Below, in pieces: positions 8,757 through 16,893 of a stretch of 64,000 nucleotides of DNA. The notes under the pieces were generated by a model, which was given only the letters and a program-made list of their open reading frames with translations, had not been told where the DNA came from and did not search any database. This DNA comes from Chloroflexi bacterium 44-23 (GTDB taxonomy: Bacteria > Chloroflexota > Anaerolineae > Anaerolineales > Anaerolineaceae), in assembly GCA_001899005.1 (NCBI GenBank), contig MKUW01000028.1, positions 429,163-493,162 on the forward strand, written 5' to 3'. Numbering within the stretch: the stretch's first letter is position 1; each line of letters starts with the position of its first letter. The translations under genes and the position numbers were made by a program.

Positions 8757-9822
8757 ACTCATCTCCCTGTCCAGCTTGCCAGTTTTCTGGCCTTAAAGAG
8801 CGTACTTTCGCGCCAGCCTGCCACATTTCTTCATTACGAATCTGGAACAATTCAGCATCCAGTTTCTCCTTGTAATCGTCCGCGCTATTTGCTTTCAGGG
8901 TAATACGGGTTTCTTCACCACTGGCCACACTGCGATACAAATCTTCAAAAACCGGCAAAGTGGCATCGCGAAAGCGTGATTTCCAATCCAGTGCCCCTCT
9001 TTGTGCAGTGGTCGAACAATTGCTATACATCCAATCCATACCATTCTGACCAACCAGACCGATCAAACTCTGCGTTAATTCTTCCACTGTTTCGTTGAAG
9101 GCTTCACTGGGCGAATGACCATTCGCTCTCAAGACTGAATATTGCGCTTCCATGATACCTGCCAAAGCGCCCATCAAAACGCCTCGTTCACCGGTCAGGT
9201 CCGAATAAACTTCCATCTTGAAGGTTGTAGCGAACAGATAACCGGAGCCGACTGCGATACCGGTAGCTAAAGCACGCTCGCGTGCCCGGCCTGTATAATC
9301 CTGCCCGACGGCAAAGCTGCTGTTAATTCCGCTGCCGTTCAAAAAATTCTTGCGCACACTGGTGCCCGATCCCTTGGGAGCAACCATAATCACATCCACA
9401 AAATCAGGCGGCACTACACCGGTTTGATCTGCGTATGTAATCGAAAATCCATGTGAAAAATAGAGGGCATCGCCAGGGTTGAGGCATTCTTTAATTTCAG
9501 GCCAGGTAAGTTTCTGGGCTGCGTCTGAAACCAGATACTGAATGATCGTACCCTGCCGGGCGGCTTCCGCTAAAGGGAACAAGGTTTCTTCCGGGATCCA
9601 GCCATCTCTGCGCGCTTTGTCCCAGGATTTTCCATTTGGATTCGCCCCTACGATAACTTTAAAACCATTATCACGCATATTTAGCGATTGAGCCGGTCCT
9701 TGAACGCCATACCCCAGCACCGCAATGGTTTCATTTGCCAACACTTCGCGGGCTTTTTCAAGAGAAAATTCATCTCGTGTAATCACTTCTTCTTCAACGT
9801 TTCCAAATTTCATTTTTGCCAT
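8749..9822 (-). CDS. ilvC: Ketol-acid reductoisomerase
   Basis: Isomerises and reduces acetolactate and acetohydroxybutyrate. Rossmann motif GYGVQGPAQSLNMRDNG at about residue 38; Mg-binding and substrate residues in the KARI knotted domain (ERGVLMGALAGIMEAQYS). At 357 aa it is longer than the usual ~330-340 aa class I enzyme. Blocks such as SWDKARRDGWIPEETLF and IIQYLVSDAAQ recall the eukaryote/Bacteroidetes-like branch. Cofactor preference cannot be read with certainty. Middle gene of the operon, overlapping leuA. Confidence 0.94.
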   Translation of the reverse strand: MAKMKFGNVEEEVITRDEFSLEKAREVLANETIAVLGYGVQGPAQSLNMRDNGFKVIVGANPNGKSWDKARRDGWIPEETLFPLAEAARQGTIIQYLVSDAAQKLTWPEIKECLNPGDALYFSHGFSITYADQTGVVPPDFVDVIMVAPKGSGTSVRKNFLNGSGINSSFAVGQDYTGRARERALATGIAVGSGYLFATTFKMEVYSDLTGERGVLMGALAGIMEAQYSVLRANGHSPSEAFNETVEELTQSLIGLVGQNGMDWMYSNCSTTAQRGALDWKSRFRDATLPVFEDLYRSVASGEETRITLKANSADDYKEKLDAELFQIRNEEMWQAGAKVRSLRPENWQAGQGDEYG

Positions 9823-9848
9823 TTCTCATCTCCTCTTTTTTCTTTTCT

Positions 9849-10400
9849 TTATGAAACTGTGTTGTTACTCATCGAAAAAGCTGATTGGGCGCTTACTTTT
9901 CCATTCCCATTACCAACGCGCATTTCGCAGCCACGTGCCATTGAAACAATTCCCGTACGTACCATTTCAATGATGCCCCACGGACGCAGCACATCTACAA
10001 ATCCTTCGATCTTATCTTCAGTGCCGGTAATTTCAATAATGATTGAGTTGGCACCCATATCGACCGTGCGCGCCCGAAAAACTTCAACCAGCTGTAAAAT
10101 CTGGGCTCTTGATTCGGGAGGGGCTTTGACTTTTACCAGGACCAGATCACGACTAACGTTTGGTTCAGCGCTGAGGTCGAACACCTCAAGAACGTTGACC
10201 AGCTTATATAAGTAGGAGGTCAAGCGTTTTACATCCACCTCCTCGTTATCAACCACGATGGTCATTCTTGAAACACCTTTAGTTTCCGTGCGGCCAACCG
10301 TAAGAGAATCGATATTGAAATTACGCCTACGAAACAAAGAGGCGACCCGGTTCAGGACGCCCGGTTTATCTTCTACTAATGTGACAATTGTGTGATGCAT
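9849..10400 (-). CDS. ilvN: Acetolactate synthase regulatory (small) subunit
   Basis: ACT-domain subunit that activates IlvB and confers valine feedback. Seen: HTIVTLVEDKPGVLNRVASLFRRR at the start with the typical NIDSLTVGRTE strand, then the C-terminal ALS_ss domain ending in a GIVSMARG-like block. 183 aa. A good GGAGAGGAAAA Shine-Dalgarno precedes the ATG. It follows ilvB after 24 nt. The symbol ilvH would be equally acceptable. Confidence 0.94.
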   Translation of the reverse strand: MHHTIVTLVEDKPGVLNRVASLFRRRNFNIDSLTVGRTETKGVSRMTIVVDNEEVDVKRLTSYLYKLVNVLEVFDLSAEPNVSRDLVLVKVKAPPESRAQILQLVEVFRARTVDMGANSIIIEITGTEDKIEGFVDVLRPWGIIEMVRTGIVSMARGCEMRVGNGNGKVSAQSAFSMSNNTVS

Positions 10401-10424
10401 GCTTTTTTCCTCTCCAAAACCAAA

Positions 10425-12128
10425 CTAAAACAACATTTCTGGGTCGGGTACAGGGCGGCGAATCATATCCTGTAAACCGGCGCCACTATTGACCATCGGG
10501 TAAACAAGTTCTTCCTTCTCCACTCGGAAATCAATTACAACCGACCCGCTTTCCTGGCGGGCTTGTTCCAGGGTGGGGATTACTTCGCTGCGCTGAGTTA
10601 CGCAAAATCCTGCCAGGCCATGCGCTTCGGCAATCTTGGCAAAATTAGGGCTGAGTAAGGGAGTTTGTGAGTAACGCTTTTCATAGAAAAGTTCTTGCCA
10701 TTGACGCACCATGCCCAGGTAACCATTGTTAATAATGGCCACATTGATTTTTATCCCTTCCTGGGCAGCAGTGGATAGTTCTGCTTGAGTCATTTGAAAA
10801 CCGCCGTCTCCACATATTACCCAGATTTCGCAGCCTGGCTTGGCAAAGCAAGCTCCAATTGCAGCTGGCAGCCCAAACCCCATGGTGCCAAGGCCTCCGG
10901 ATGTTAAAAAGTGATTTGGATTATTTTGGGGGTAATACTGCGCCGTCCACATCTGATGCTGACCGACATCGGTCACAACCATGGCGTTACCCTGGGTGAC
11001 GTGATAAAGATCATTAATCACGTGAGCTGCATACAGGTGGCCATTATCAGGCAAGTTTTTGATATCACGAACCGCTGATTCACCCTTGGAAGCCTGGATC
11101 GTTTCGAGCCATTCAGAATGTTCGCAGATGGAAACAGATTGAAGCAACTGCTTGAGTACACCCTTCAGATCTCCCGTCAGCACTTGATCGACCTTCACAA
11201 TTTTGTTTCCTTCAGAAGGATCAATATCGATATGAATCTTGCGCGCCTGAAGGGCATAATTTTTAAGGTTGCCGGTGACACGATCATCAAAACGCATTCC
11301 AAATGCAAGCAATAAATCGGCATTCTGGATAGCCTCATTGACCCACGATTCTCCATGCATGCCCATTAATCCCAGGCTGAGGGGGTGTTCACCAGGAAAA
11401 GCTCCCAATCCGAGCAGAGTTTCTGCCACGGGGGTATGCGTGCGTTCAGCAAACTCCAAAACTTCTGCCATCGCCCCACTCAACAGAATTCCACGCCCGG
11501 CCAAAATTAGCGGTCGTTTGGCTGCATGAATTAATTCAGCAGCACGGGCAAAATCAGCAGCCATCGGGCTGTAATCAGGTTTATAACCCGGCAGACGGAT
11601 GGGGCTGTTATCGTATTCCCACTCCATGCTGGCTTGTTGAGCATCTTTAGTGATATCAATCAACACAGGTCCCGGCCGCCCGGATTGTGCAATATACATG
11701 GCTTCCCGAATGGTATTACTGATATCTTCCACCCGCGTCACGAGATAATTATGTTTGGTGATTGGCAGGGTGATGCCTGTCACATCGATTTCTTGAAATG
11801 CGTCGTACCCAAGCAATGCGCTGTTTACCTGACCGGTAATGAAAACGGTCGGGGACGAATCCATCATTGCGGTGGCAATTCCGGTGACTAAATTGGTTGC
11901 CCCAGGCCCTGAGGTAGTCATTGCCACCCCAACCTTGCCACTGGCGCGCGCATAACCATCCGCCATGTGAGAAGCGCCTTGTTCATGGCGTACCAGGACG
12001 TGTTTGATCGGATATTCAGTGAGTGCATCATAAATTGGCAAATTTGCCCCACCGGGATAACCAAAAACAACCTCAACCCCTTCCTGTATCAATGTTTCCC
12101 AAACAATTTGGGCGCCTGTTTTCATCAT
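10425..12128 (-). CDS. ilvB: Acetolactate synthase catalytic (large) subunit
   Basis: ThDP enzyme condensing pyruvate with pyruvate or 2-oxobutanoate. Seen: VFGYPGGANLPIYDAL, the catalytic glutamate in HEQGASHMADGYARASGK, a central FAD-binding domain, and the ThDP motif GDGGFQMTQAEL closing with NN. 567 aa, normal. AAAGGAGAAGAA lies directly before the first of two ATGs. Forms the holoenzyme with IlvN encoded next. Confidence 0.95.
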   Translation of the reverse strand: MMKTGAQIVWETLIQEGVEVVFGYPGGANLPIYDALTEYPIKHVLVRHEQGASHMADGYARASGKVGVAMTTSGPGATNLVTGIATAMMDSSPTVFITGQVNSALLGYDAFQEIDVTGITLPITKHNYLVTRVEDISNTIREAMYIAQSGRPGPVLIDITKDAQQASMEWEYDNSPIRLPGYKPDYSPMAADFARAAELIHAAKRPLILAGRGILLSGAMAEVLEFAERTHTPVAETLLGLGAFPGEHPLSLGLMGMHGESWVNEAIQNADLLLAFGMRFDDRVTGNLKNYALQARKIHIDIDPSEGNKIVKVDQVLTGDLKGVLKQLLQSVSICEHSEWLETIQASKGESAVRDIKNLPDNGHLYAAHVINDLYHVTQGNAMVVTDVGQHQMWTAQYYPQNNPNHFLTSGGLGTMGFGLPAAIGACFAKPGCEIWVICGDGGFQMTQAELSTAAQEGIKINVAIINNGYLGMVRQWQELFYEKRYSQTPLLSPNFAKIAEAHGLAGFCVTQRSEVIPTLEQARQESGSVVIDFRVEKEELVYPMVNSGAGLQDMIRRPVPDPEMLF

Positions 12129-12149
12129 TTCTTCTCCTTTGAAAGTGTC

Positions 12150-13817
12150 TCAGCTTGTTAACACAGCACCACTATCTGCGCTTGTTACAAAATGTGAATA
12201 TCGCCGTAACCACTTACTGTGACTACGCGATTCAAACGGCGGCAATGCCGCCAGCCTCTCCTCAATTTCTTTAGGGCTCAAGCGGACACTTAATCGATAT
12301 TGGTCGAGATCAATATCAATAATGTCATTGGCCTGTAAAGCTGCAATCGGTCCACGGGCAGCAGCCTCAGGAGATATGTGTCCTACACATGCGCCGCGCG
12401 TACCTCCGGAAAAACGACCATCCGTCACCAGGGCAACCTTATCGCCCAGACCCATCCCCATAATGGCACTGGTTGGGCTGAGCATTTCTTGCATGCCCGG
12501 ACCGCCTTTTGGGCCTTCATAACGAATAACCACAACATCACCTGCCTGTACTTCTCTGGCCATGATACCTGCCATGGCGTCCTCTTGGGATTCATAGATG
12601 CGTGCCGGACCACTGAATTTACGCATGCCAGCATCCACCCCGCCGCTCTTAATGACAGAACCATTTGGCGCTAGATTACCAAATAAGCAGGCCAATCCAC
12701 CGCTTTGTGAGTATGCCTTTTCACCGGGACGAATCACCTCAGGATCATACACTCGAGCAGCTGACATAATTTCACCCAGCGTTTTCCCACTGACTGTTGC
12801 TCGGTGTTCATGCAACAACCCGGTAGCGGATTGTATTTCTTTCAGAATGGCTGGAACGCCACCGGCACGATGGACATCTTCCATATGCCATTTACCCGCC
12901 GGACTGATTTTGCATAAGTTCGGAACCGCTCTGGAAATTTGATTGATGCGTTCCAACGGATACTGGATGCCGGCTTCATGAGCAATTGCCAGCGCATGCA
13001 AAACGGTATTGGTTGAACCACCCATGGCAACATCCAGTGCAATGGCATCATCAAATGCATCCATCGAAGCAATCTCACGGGGGAGAACTTGATTGGCAAT
13101 CAAGTCGACAATGCGGGCACCAGCTGCCCGAGCCAGTGCTTCCCGTTCCGCTGAGAGTGCCAGGGCAGAGCCATTATAGGGCAGTGCCAGACCGAGTACC
13201 TCCATCAAACAGTTCATGCTGTTGGCGGTAAACATACCTGAACAGGAACCACAGGAAGGGCAAGCATTATCTTCCAGCATTTTCAAACGGGCGACGTCTA
13301 TCTTTCCGCTTTGCAGAGCACCAACTCCTTCAAACACCGTCACCAAATCGATTGCTTCGCCTTCAGGCGTTTTTCCTGCCCGCATGGCACCACCCGAAAC
13401 AAAGATAGCAGGTATGTTTACCCGCATGGCAGCCATCAACATGCCGGGGACAATCTTGTCGCAATTAGGGATACATACCATTCCGTCAAAACAATGCGCT
13501 TCAATCATTGTTTCCACAGAATCTGCAATCAGCTCTCTCGACGGCAATGAATACTTCATACCGCCGTGCCCCATAGCGATACCATCATCCACACCAATGG
13601 TATTGAACTCAAATGGCACACCACCGGCAGCACGAACTGCTTCTTTAATCAATTTACCGAACTCTTGTAAATGCACATGCCCTGGAACAATATCGATATA
13701 TGAATTAACGATTGCTACAAACGGCTTATTCATATCTTCATCGCGCAATCCGGTTGCTTTCAGTAATGCACGGTGCGGGGAACGTTCGTAACCAATTTTT
13801 ATCCGATCTGATCTCAT
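12150..13817 (-). CDS. ilvD: Dihydroxy-acid dehydratase
   Basis: Fe-S dehydratase giving 2-keto acids for Val and Ile. Cluster cysteines are visible in PNCDKIVPGM and CPSCGSCSGMFTANSMNCL; GDGRFSGGTRG-like TDGRFSGGTRGACVGH occurs near the C-terminus. 555 aa. SD: CAGGAGCCTTCT before the ATG. It is the first structural gene after the attenuator at 13841-14003, so the whole operon depends on read-through of that terminator. Confidence 0.95.
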   Translation of the reverse strand: MRSDRIKIGYERSPHRALLKATGLRDEDMNKPFVAIVNSYIDIVPGHVHLQEFGKLIKEAVRAAGGVPFEFNTIGVDDGIAMGHGGMKYSLPSRELIADSVETMIEAHCFDGMVCIPNCDKIVPGMLMAAMRVNIPAIFVSGGAMRAGKTPEGEAIDLVTVFEGVGALQSGKIDVARLKMLEDNACPSCGSCSGMFTANSMNCLMEVLGLALPYNGSALALSAEREALARAAGARIVDLIANQVLPREIASMDAFDDAIALDVAMGGSTNTVLHALAIAHEAGIQYPLERINQISRAVPNLCKISPAGKWHMEDVHRAGGVPAILKEIQSATGLLHEHRATVSGKTLGEIMSAARVYDPEVIRPGEKAYSQSGGLACLFGNLAPNGSVIKSGGVDAGMRKFSGPARIYESQEDAMAGIMAREVQAGDVVVIRYEGPKGGPGMQEMLSPTSAIMGMGLGDKVALVTDGRFSGGTRGACVGHISPEAAARGPIAALQANDIIDIDLDQYRLSVRLSPKEIEERLAALPPFESRSHSKWLRRYSHFVTSADSGAVLTS

Positions 13818-13840
13818 AGAAGGCTCCTGTGAAAGAGAAA

Positions 13841-13870
13841 ATAAAAAAAGCCAACCGGTTGGTTGGCTCT
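13841..13870 (-). terminator. Attenuator terminator of the ilv-leu operon
   Basis: On the minus strand AGCCAACC (13868-13861), a four-base loop and GGTTGGCT (13856-13849) form a perfect 8-bp stem followed by seven U's. It stands between the leader peptide stop and ilvD. The same left arm can instead pair with an upstream segment inside the leader peptide gene, CGGTTGG 13927-13921 with CCAACCG 13862-13856, which would break the terminator. Confidence 0.9.
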
Positions 13871-13892
13871 TGAGGTGTCCTGCAGGTTCTTT

Positions 13893-14003
13893 TTACCCGA
13901 AATTCAGCTTCATTTGCTTCCCAACCGTAATCTGGCTCTTAAGAATAAGGCCTACAAGAATGCTAATAATAATTACAAAGGTGGTTGGGAAGTTTGTGCT
14001 CAT
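13893..14003 (-). CDS. Branched-chain amino acid leader peptide (attenuation)
   Basis: 36-codon ORF, ATG to TAA. Residues 10-21 read V-I-I-I-S-I-L-V-G-L-I-L, ten of twelve being the end products of the operon. Region 1, CTTCCCAACC (13992-13983, codons 4-7), is perfectly complementary to region 2, GGTTGGGAAG (13926-13917, codons 27-29). Region 2 also pairs with region 3, the left arm of the terminator. Ribosomes stalled for charged Val/Ile/Leu tRNA would cover region 1 and free region 2 to act as antiterminator. The layout matches enterobacterial ilv/leu attenuators. Function is inferred; the sequence logic is complete. Confidence 0.88.
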   Translation of the reverse strand: MSTNFPTTFVIIISILVGLILKSQITVGKQMKLNFG

Positions 14004-14015
14004 AATAATTTCCTG

Positions 14016-14043
14016 ATTATACGCGTTAAAAATAATATGTCAA
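14016..14043 (-). promoter_or_regulatory. Sigma70-type promoter of the ilv-leu operon
   Basis: Consensus TTGACA (14043-14038), 16-nt spacer, consensus TATAAT (14021-14016). Transcription should start near 14009, only about 5 nt before the leader peptide ATG, so the leader may be translated leaderless even though an AGGA lies just upstream of that point. Confidence 0.85.
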
Positions 14044-14233
14044 CTGGTTAAAGCGATCAACTTTGAAGTTCCGTTCAAATTTACTAATCTTTTGTTCTTC
14101 TTTTTCAATTTTGAGGAATAATTTTCAACAAATGAACGAAAGGCAATTTCTCCCCCTGACAGAAGAGGGTCCTGTGTCTTGAATCTCCAGTCGCACCTGA
14201 TAAACTTGCAAAGCATGCCTGTGATGGTTATCG

Positions 14234-14836
14234 CTAAGTGTTGTTATTTGCAGGCCTTTCTCCTATCTCTGCTAACCAATAAGCACCGCCACCGTTCTCA
14301 CGTTCCATTATTTTGAATTCGATTAAGCCGCGCCGAAGGAAGGCGTAATCGGGGTAGTATTTTTCCAACAACTGGCTGATTTCTTTTTCACTATACCGTT
14401 TTCCTGGTTCCAGGTCACGGCTGACATAGCGTAGAACTGCGATTAATTTCTTCTGCTGCGATGGTAGTGCTTTTACGGTTCCATCTGTATTGGTGTAATT
14501 ACGGATTACCTTTTGGTCATATGCATCAATATTAACCAGCGCTGTAACAGCTGGCAACGTTTCTTCCGCCAGAATTTCCTTGGAGAGACTTTCCAACCGT
14601 TCTGAATTGAGGTAATAAATACTGTAATAGCTCTCTGCCCGTGCGCTGACCAGACCTGCGCGGGATAAACGAGCCAGATGGTGAGAAACCGTTGAAGAAC
14701 TGACTCCCAGGATCTCTGCCAGCTGTTCAACCGATAAATCCTTTTGCGCTAGCAAACCAATGATCTTCAAACGATTGGCATCAGCCAATGCTTTGAAAAA
14801 CTCCAATAATTGTTCAATATTCGTTTCATTTTTCAT
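14234..14836 (-). CDS. ArsR-family winged-helix regulator with DUF2087 domain
   Basis: 200 aa. N-terminal ArsR-type HTH: ALADANRLKIIGLLAQ, then LSVEQLAEILGVSSSTVSHHLARLSRAGLV. The C-terminal part (about 115-190: LPSQQKKLIAVLRYVSRDL, YSEKEISQLLEKYYPDYAFLRRGLIEFKIM) is DUF2087-like. No metal-binding cysteine cluster is visible, so the ligand is unknown. ATG preceded by GAGGAAAAA. It lies upstream of the ilv promoter in the same orientation but has its own promoter; a link to amino acid genes is possible but unproven. Confidence 0.85.
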   Translation of the reverse strand: MKNETNIEQLLEFFKALADANRLKIIGLLAQKDLSVEQLAEILGVSSSTVSHHLARLSRAGLVSARAESYYSIYYLNSERLESLSKEILAEETLPAVTALVNIDAYDQKVIRNYTNTDGTVKALPSQQKKLIAVLRYVSRDLEPGKRYSEKEISQLLEKYYPDYAFLRRGLIEFKIMERENGGGAYWLAEIGERPANNNT

Positions 14837-15030
14837 TTTTTCCTCGATAAATTGTAAGTTAATGGGTCGATTCGTCGCTGGGCAGGATTGTCAATATTAA
14901 ATTTAATTTCCATTTCTAACATAGAGATAATTTTTTCATCAGCTAGCAACCAGTAGAAAGAGGCCCTGAAATTAATTGGAAAAATAAACTCCTTGTCTGC
15001 TTTGGAGAATTCTAATTCTATAAATATCAA
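14833..15030 (-). CDS. Possible small upstream ORF of the ArsR regulator
   Basis: A 65-codon frame starting at a TTG located at the predicted transcription start of the promoter at 15035-15062 and ending in an ATGA overlap with the regulator gene. I recognise no domain. Position and overlap argue for translational coupling or an uORF; the rare start, AT-rich composition and lack of family resemblance argue for chance. Confidence 0.25.
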   Translation of the reverse strand: MIFIELEFSKADKEFIFPINFRASFYWLLADEKIISMLEMEIKFNIDNPAQRRIDPLTYNLSRKK

Positions 15031-15034
15031 ATTG

Positions 15035-15062
15035 ATTATATGATTATCGGTTTAGTTGTCAA
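15035..15062 (-). promoter_or_regulatory. Promoter of the ArsR-DUF2087 gene
   Basis: TTGACA (15062-15057), 16-nt spacer, TATAAT (15040-15035): the same perfect hexamers and spacing as the ilv leader promoter. Transcripts would begin near 15028, leaving a 190-nt leader before the regulator ATG. Confidence 0.8.
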
Positions 15063-15268
15063 GGTATTGAAATATTTTGATATATTCCGCTTTGAATTCA
15101 CTGGTCTTCGGCATCCAACCGTTGCCTAGCGCCTCAATTCTATGTCATCCGTTATAATAGGGCATTCACGGAACCAATACATAAAAGTTTTATTGGGCTC
15201 ACGATCCAAAATCGTAACCAGATCAAATCTAAGGGTTTAACCATACAGGTTTGATTAAAGGGATTAAA

Positions 15269-16210
15269 TTGGAAATAAAACCACTACTCATCTATAACCC
15301 CACCGCCGGACAGGGAAATGCATTAAAAAAACTGCCCGGGATAAAGGCAATCCTGGCCCGCTATAGTTTTGATTATGATCTCATGCTAACGGACAGACCT
15401 GGCGCTGCGCTGCCAATGGCAAAAGAAGCGGCAGAAACCGGACGGTCATTGATAATTGCGGCCGGTGGGGATGGCACCATCAATGAGGCTATCAATGGAA
15501 TAATGACTGCAGAATTGCAAGGGAGAGCACGTCCAACTTTAGCGGTTTTACCGGTTGGCCGTGGAAATGATTTCGCTTTCGGTATCGGAATTGACAAAAA
15601 AATTGAACATGCCGTCGAAATTCTGGTCGCACAAAAACATAGCCTGATTGATATAGGCTTTGTTACTGGCGGTGATTCCCCAAACGGTCGCTACTTTGGA
15701 AACGGGGTAGGTGTAGGTTTTGACACCGTCGTTGGTATTGAAGCTGCAAAAATTACCTGGCTGCATGGCATTTCATCCTACCTGGTAGCTTTAATCCGTA
15801 CCATTTTTATTTACGCACACGCACCTGTTTATGAATTGAAATTTGATGAGACCACACTTCAGCAGCCCTTTTTGCTCATTTCGATCATGAATGGACGCCG
15901 GATGGGCGGTTCTTTCATGATGGCTCCGCAGGGTCAACTTGGGGACGGGCAATTTGATCTTTGCCTGGCTGGGGACGTTGCTCAGTCACGTATTCTGCCT
16001 GTAGCAGTAAAGTTTATTAGCGGAACACAGGAAAAAGACAAGTCCGTCACTCTGGCCAGAGCTAAAACAATTTCTGTCACCGCAGTTACCGGAAAAATAC
16101 CGGTTCACGCGGATGGAGAGACTATCAGCACTGGCTGCGAAACGCTCAAGGTGGAAATTTTACCAGCAGTGCTGGATGTTATTACCAATTTGGAAGGTGC
16201 TGTAGCATGA
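15269..16210 (+). CDS. Diacylglycerol/lipid kinase family protein (DagK/YegS-like)
   Basis: Phosphorylates a lipid such as diacylglycerol or a sphingosine-like base. Seen: LLIYNPTAGQGNA at the N-terminus, the nucleotide-binding GGDGTINEAINGI, and PVGRGNDFAFGIGI in place of the common GTxNDFAR. About 314 aa. Start: TTG at 15269 follows AAAGGG with six-base spacing; another in-frame TTG at 15251 is less well placed. Overlaps the acyltransferase gene by ATGA, so the pair probably serves phosphatidate metabolism at the membrane. Confidence 0.88.
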   Translation: MEIKPLLIYNPTAGQGNALKKLPGIKAILARYSFDYDLMLTDRPGAALPMAKEAAETGRSLIIAAGGDGTINEAINGIMTAELQGRARPTLAVLPVGRGNDFAFGIGIDKKIEHAVEILVAQKHSLIDIGFVTGGDSPNGRYFGNGVGVGFDTVVGIEAAKITWLHGISSYLVALIRTIFIYAHAPVYELKFDETTLQQPFLLISIMNGRRMGGSFMMAPQGQLGDGQFDLCLAGDVAQSRILPVAVKFISGTQEKDKSVTLARAKTISVTAVTGKIPVHADGETISTGCETLKVEILPAVLDVITNLEGAVA

Positions 16211-16893
16211 AATCCAGTGTGAAAATTGTCAACTGGTTCTTGCGGCTTGTTTTTGGATTGATCTGCCGCATTGATTCGGAACAACTCTCAAAAATCCCCA
16301 AAAATGGGCCACTTATTCTGGTTGGAAATCATGTAAATTTTCTGGAAGCTCCCATCATGATGCCCTATCTTAACAATCCCAACATAATCGCAGTCGCCAA
16401 ACGAGAAAGTTGGAAAAACCCCCTCTTTAATTTTTTGTTTAATTTATGGAATGTTATCCCAATCGAACGCGAGATGGTTGACCAGGAAGCCTTCCGCCAA
16501 TCGCTTTCTGCTCTGGCAGACGGTAAAATTCTGGCTGTTTTCCCAGAAGGCACGCGCAGTAAAGATGGAAATCTTCTGAAAGGAAAACCCGGAGTGGTTG
16601 CAATTGCCGTCAAAAGTAAAGCACCACTTTTGCCCATCAGCTTCTATGGTTATGAGGATTTTTGGAATAATCTCAAGCACTTCCGAAAGACGGATTTTCA
16701 CATAGTGGTCGGAGAACCATTTGAGCTCAACCTGGAAGGAAATGGGCTTTCCCGCGAAGTGCGTGAGCAGATTATTGATGAAATCATGTATAAAATTGCT
16801 GAGCTCCTGCCAACACGGTACCACCGCAACTATCCAAATGCGCGCCAGATGAACTACAAATTCATCACCAAAGCCCGGGTTTTCTCAGGATAA
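16207..16893 (+). CDS. 1-acyl-glycerol-3-phosphate acyltransferase (PlsC family)
   Basis: 228 aa PlsC-fold protein with an N-terminal hydrophobic segment. The substrate motif FPEGTRSKDGNLLKGKPG is standard, and VPLLPIS-like PLLPISFYG follows. The catalytic block reads NHVNFLEAP, so the usual H-x4-D is H-x4-E here, a conservative but noticeable change. Coupled to the upstream lipid kinase by a 4-nt overlap, suggesting phosphatidic acid formation. Its 3' end overlaps the convergent cysteine desulfurase gene by 9 nt. Confidence 0.88.
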   Translation: MKSSVKIVNWFLRLVFGLICRIDSEQLSKIPKNGPLILVGNHVNFLEAPIMMPYLNNPNIIAVAKRESWKNPLFNFLFNLWNVIPIEREMVDQEAFRQSLSALADGKILAVFPEGTRSKDGNLLKGKPGVVAIAVKSKAPLLPISFYGYEDFWNNLKHFRKTDFHIVVGEPFELNLEGNGLSREVREQIIDEIMYKIAELLPTRYHRNYPNARQMNYKFITKARVFSG

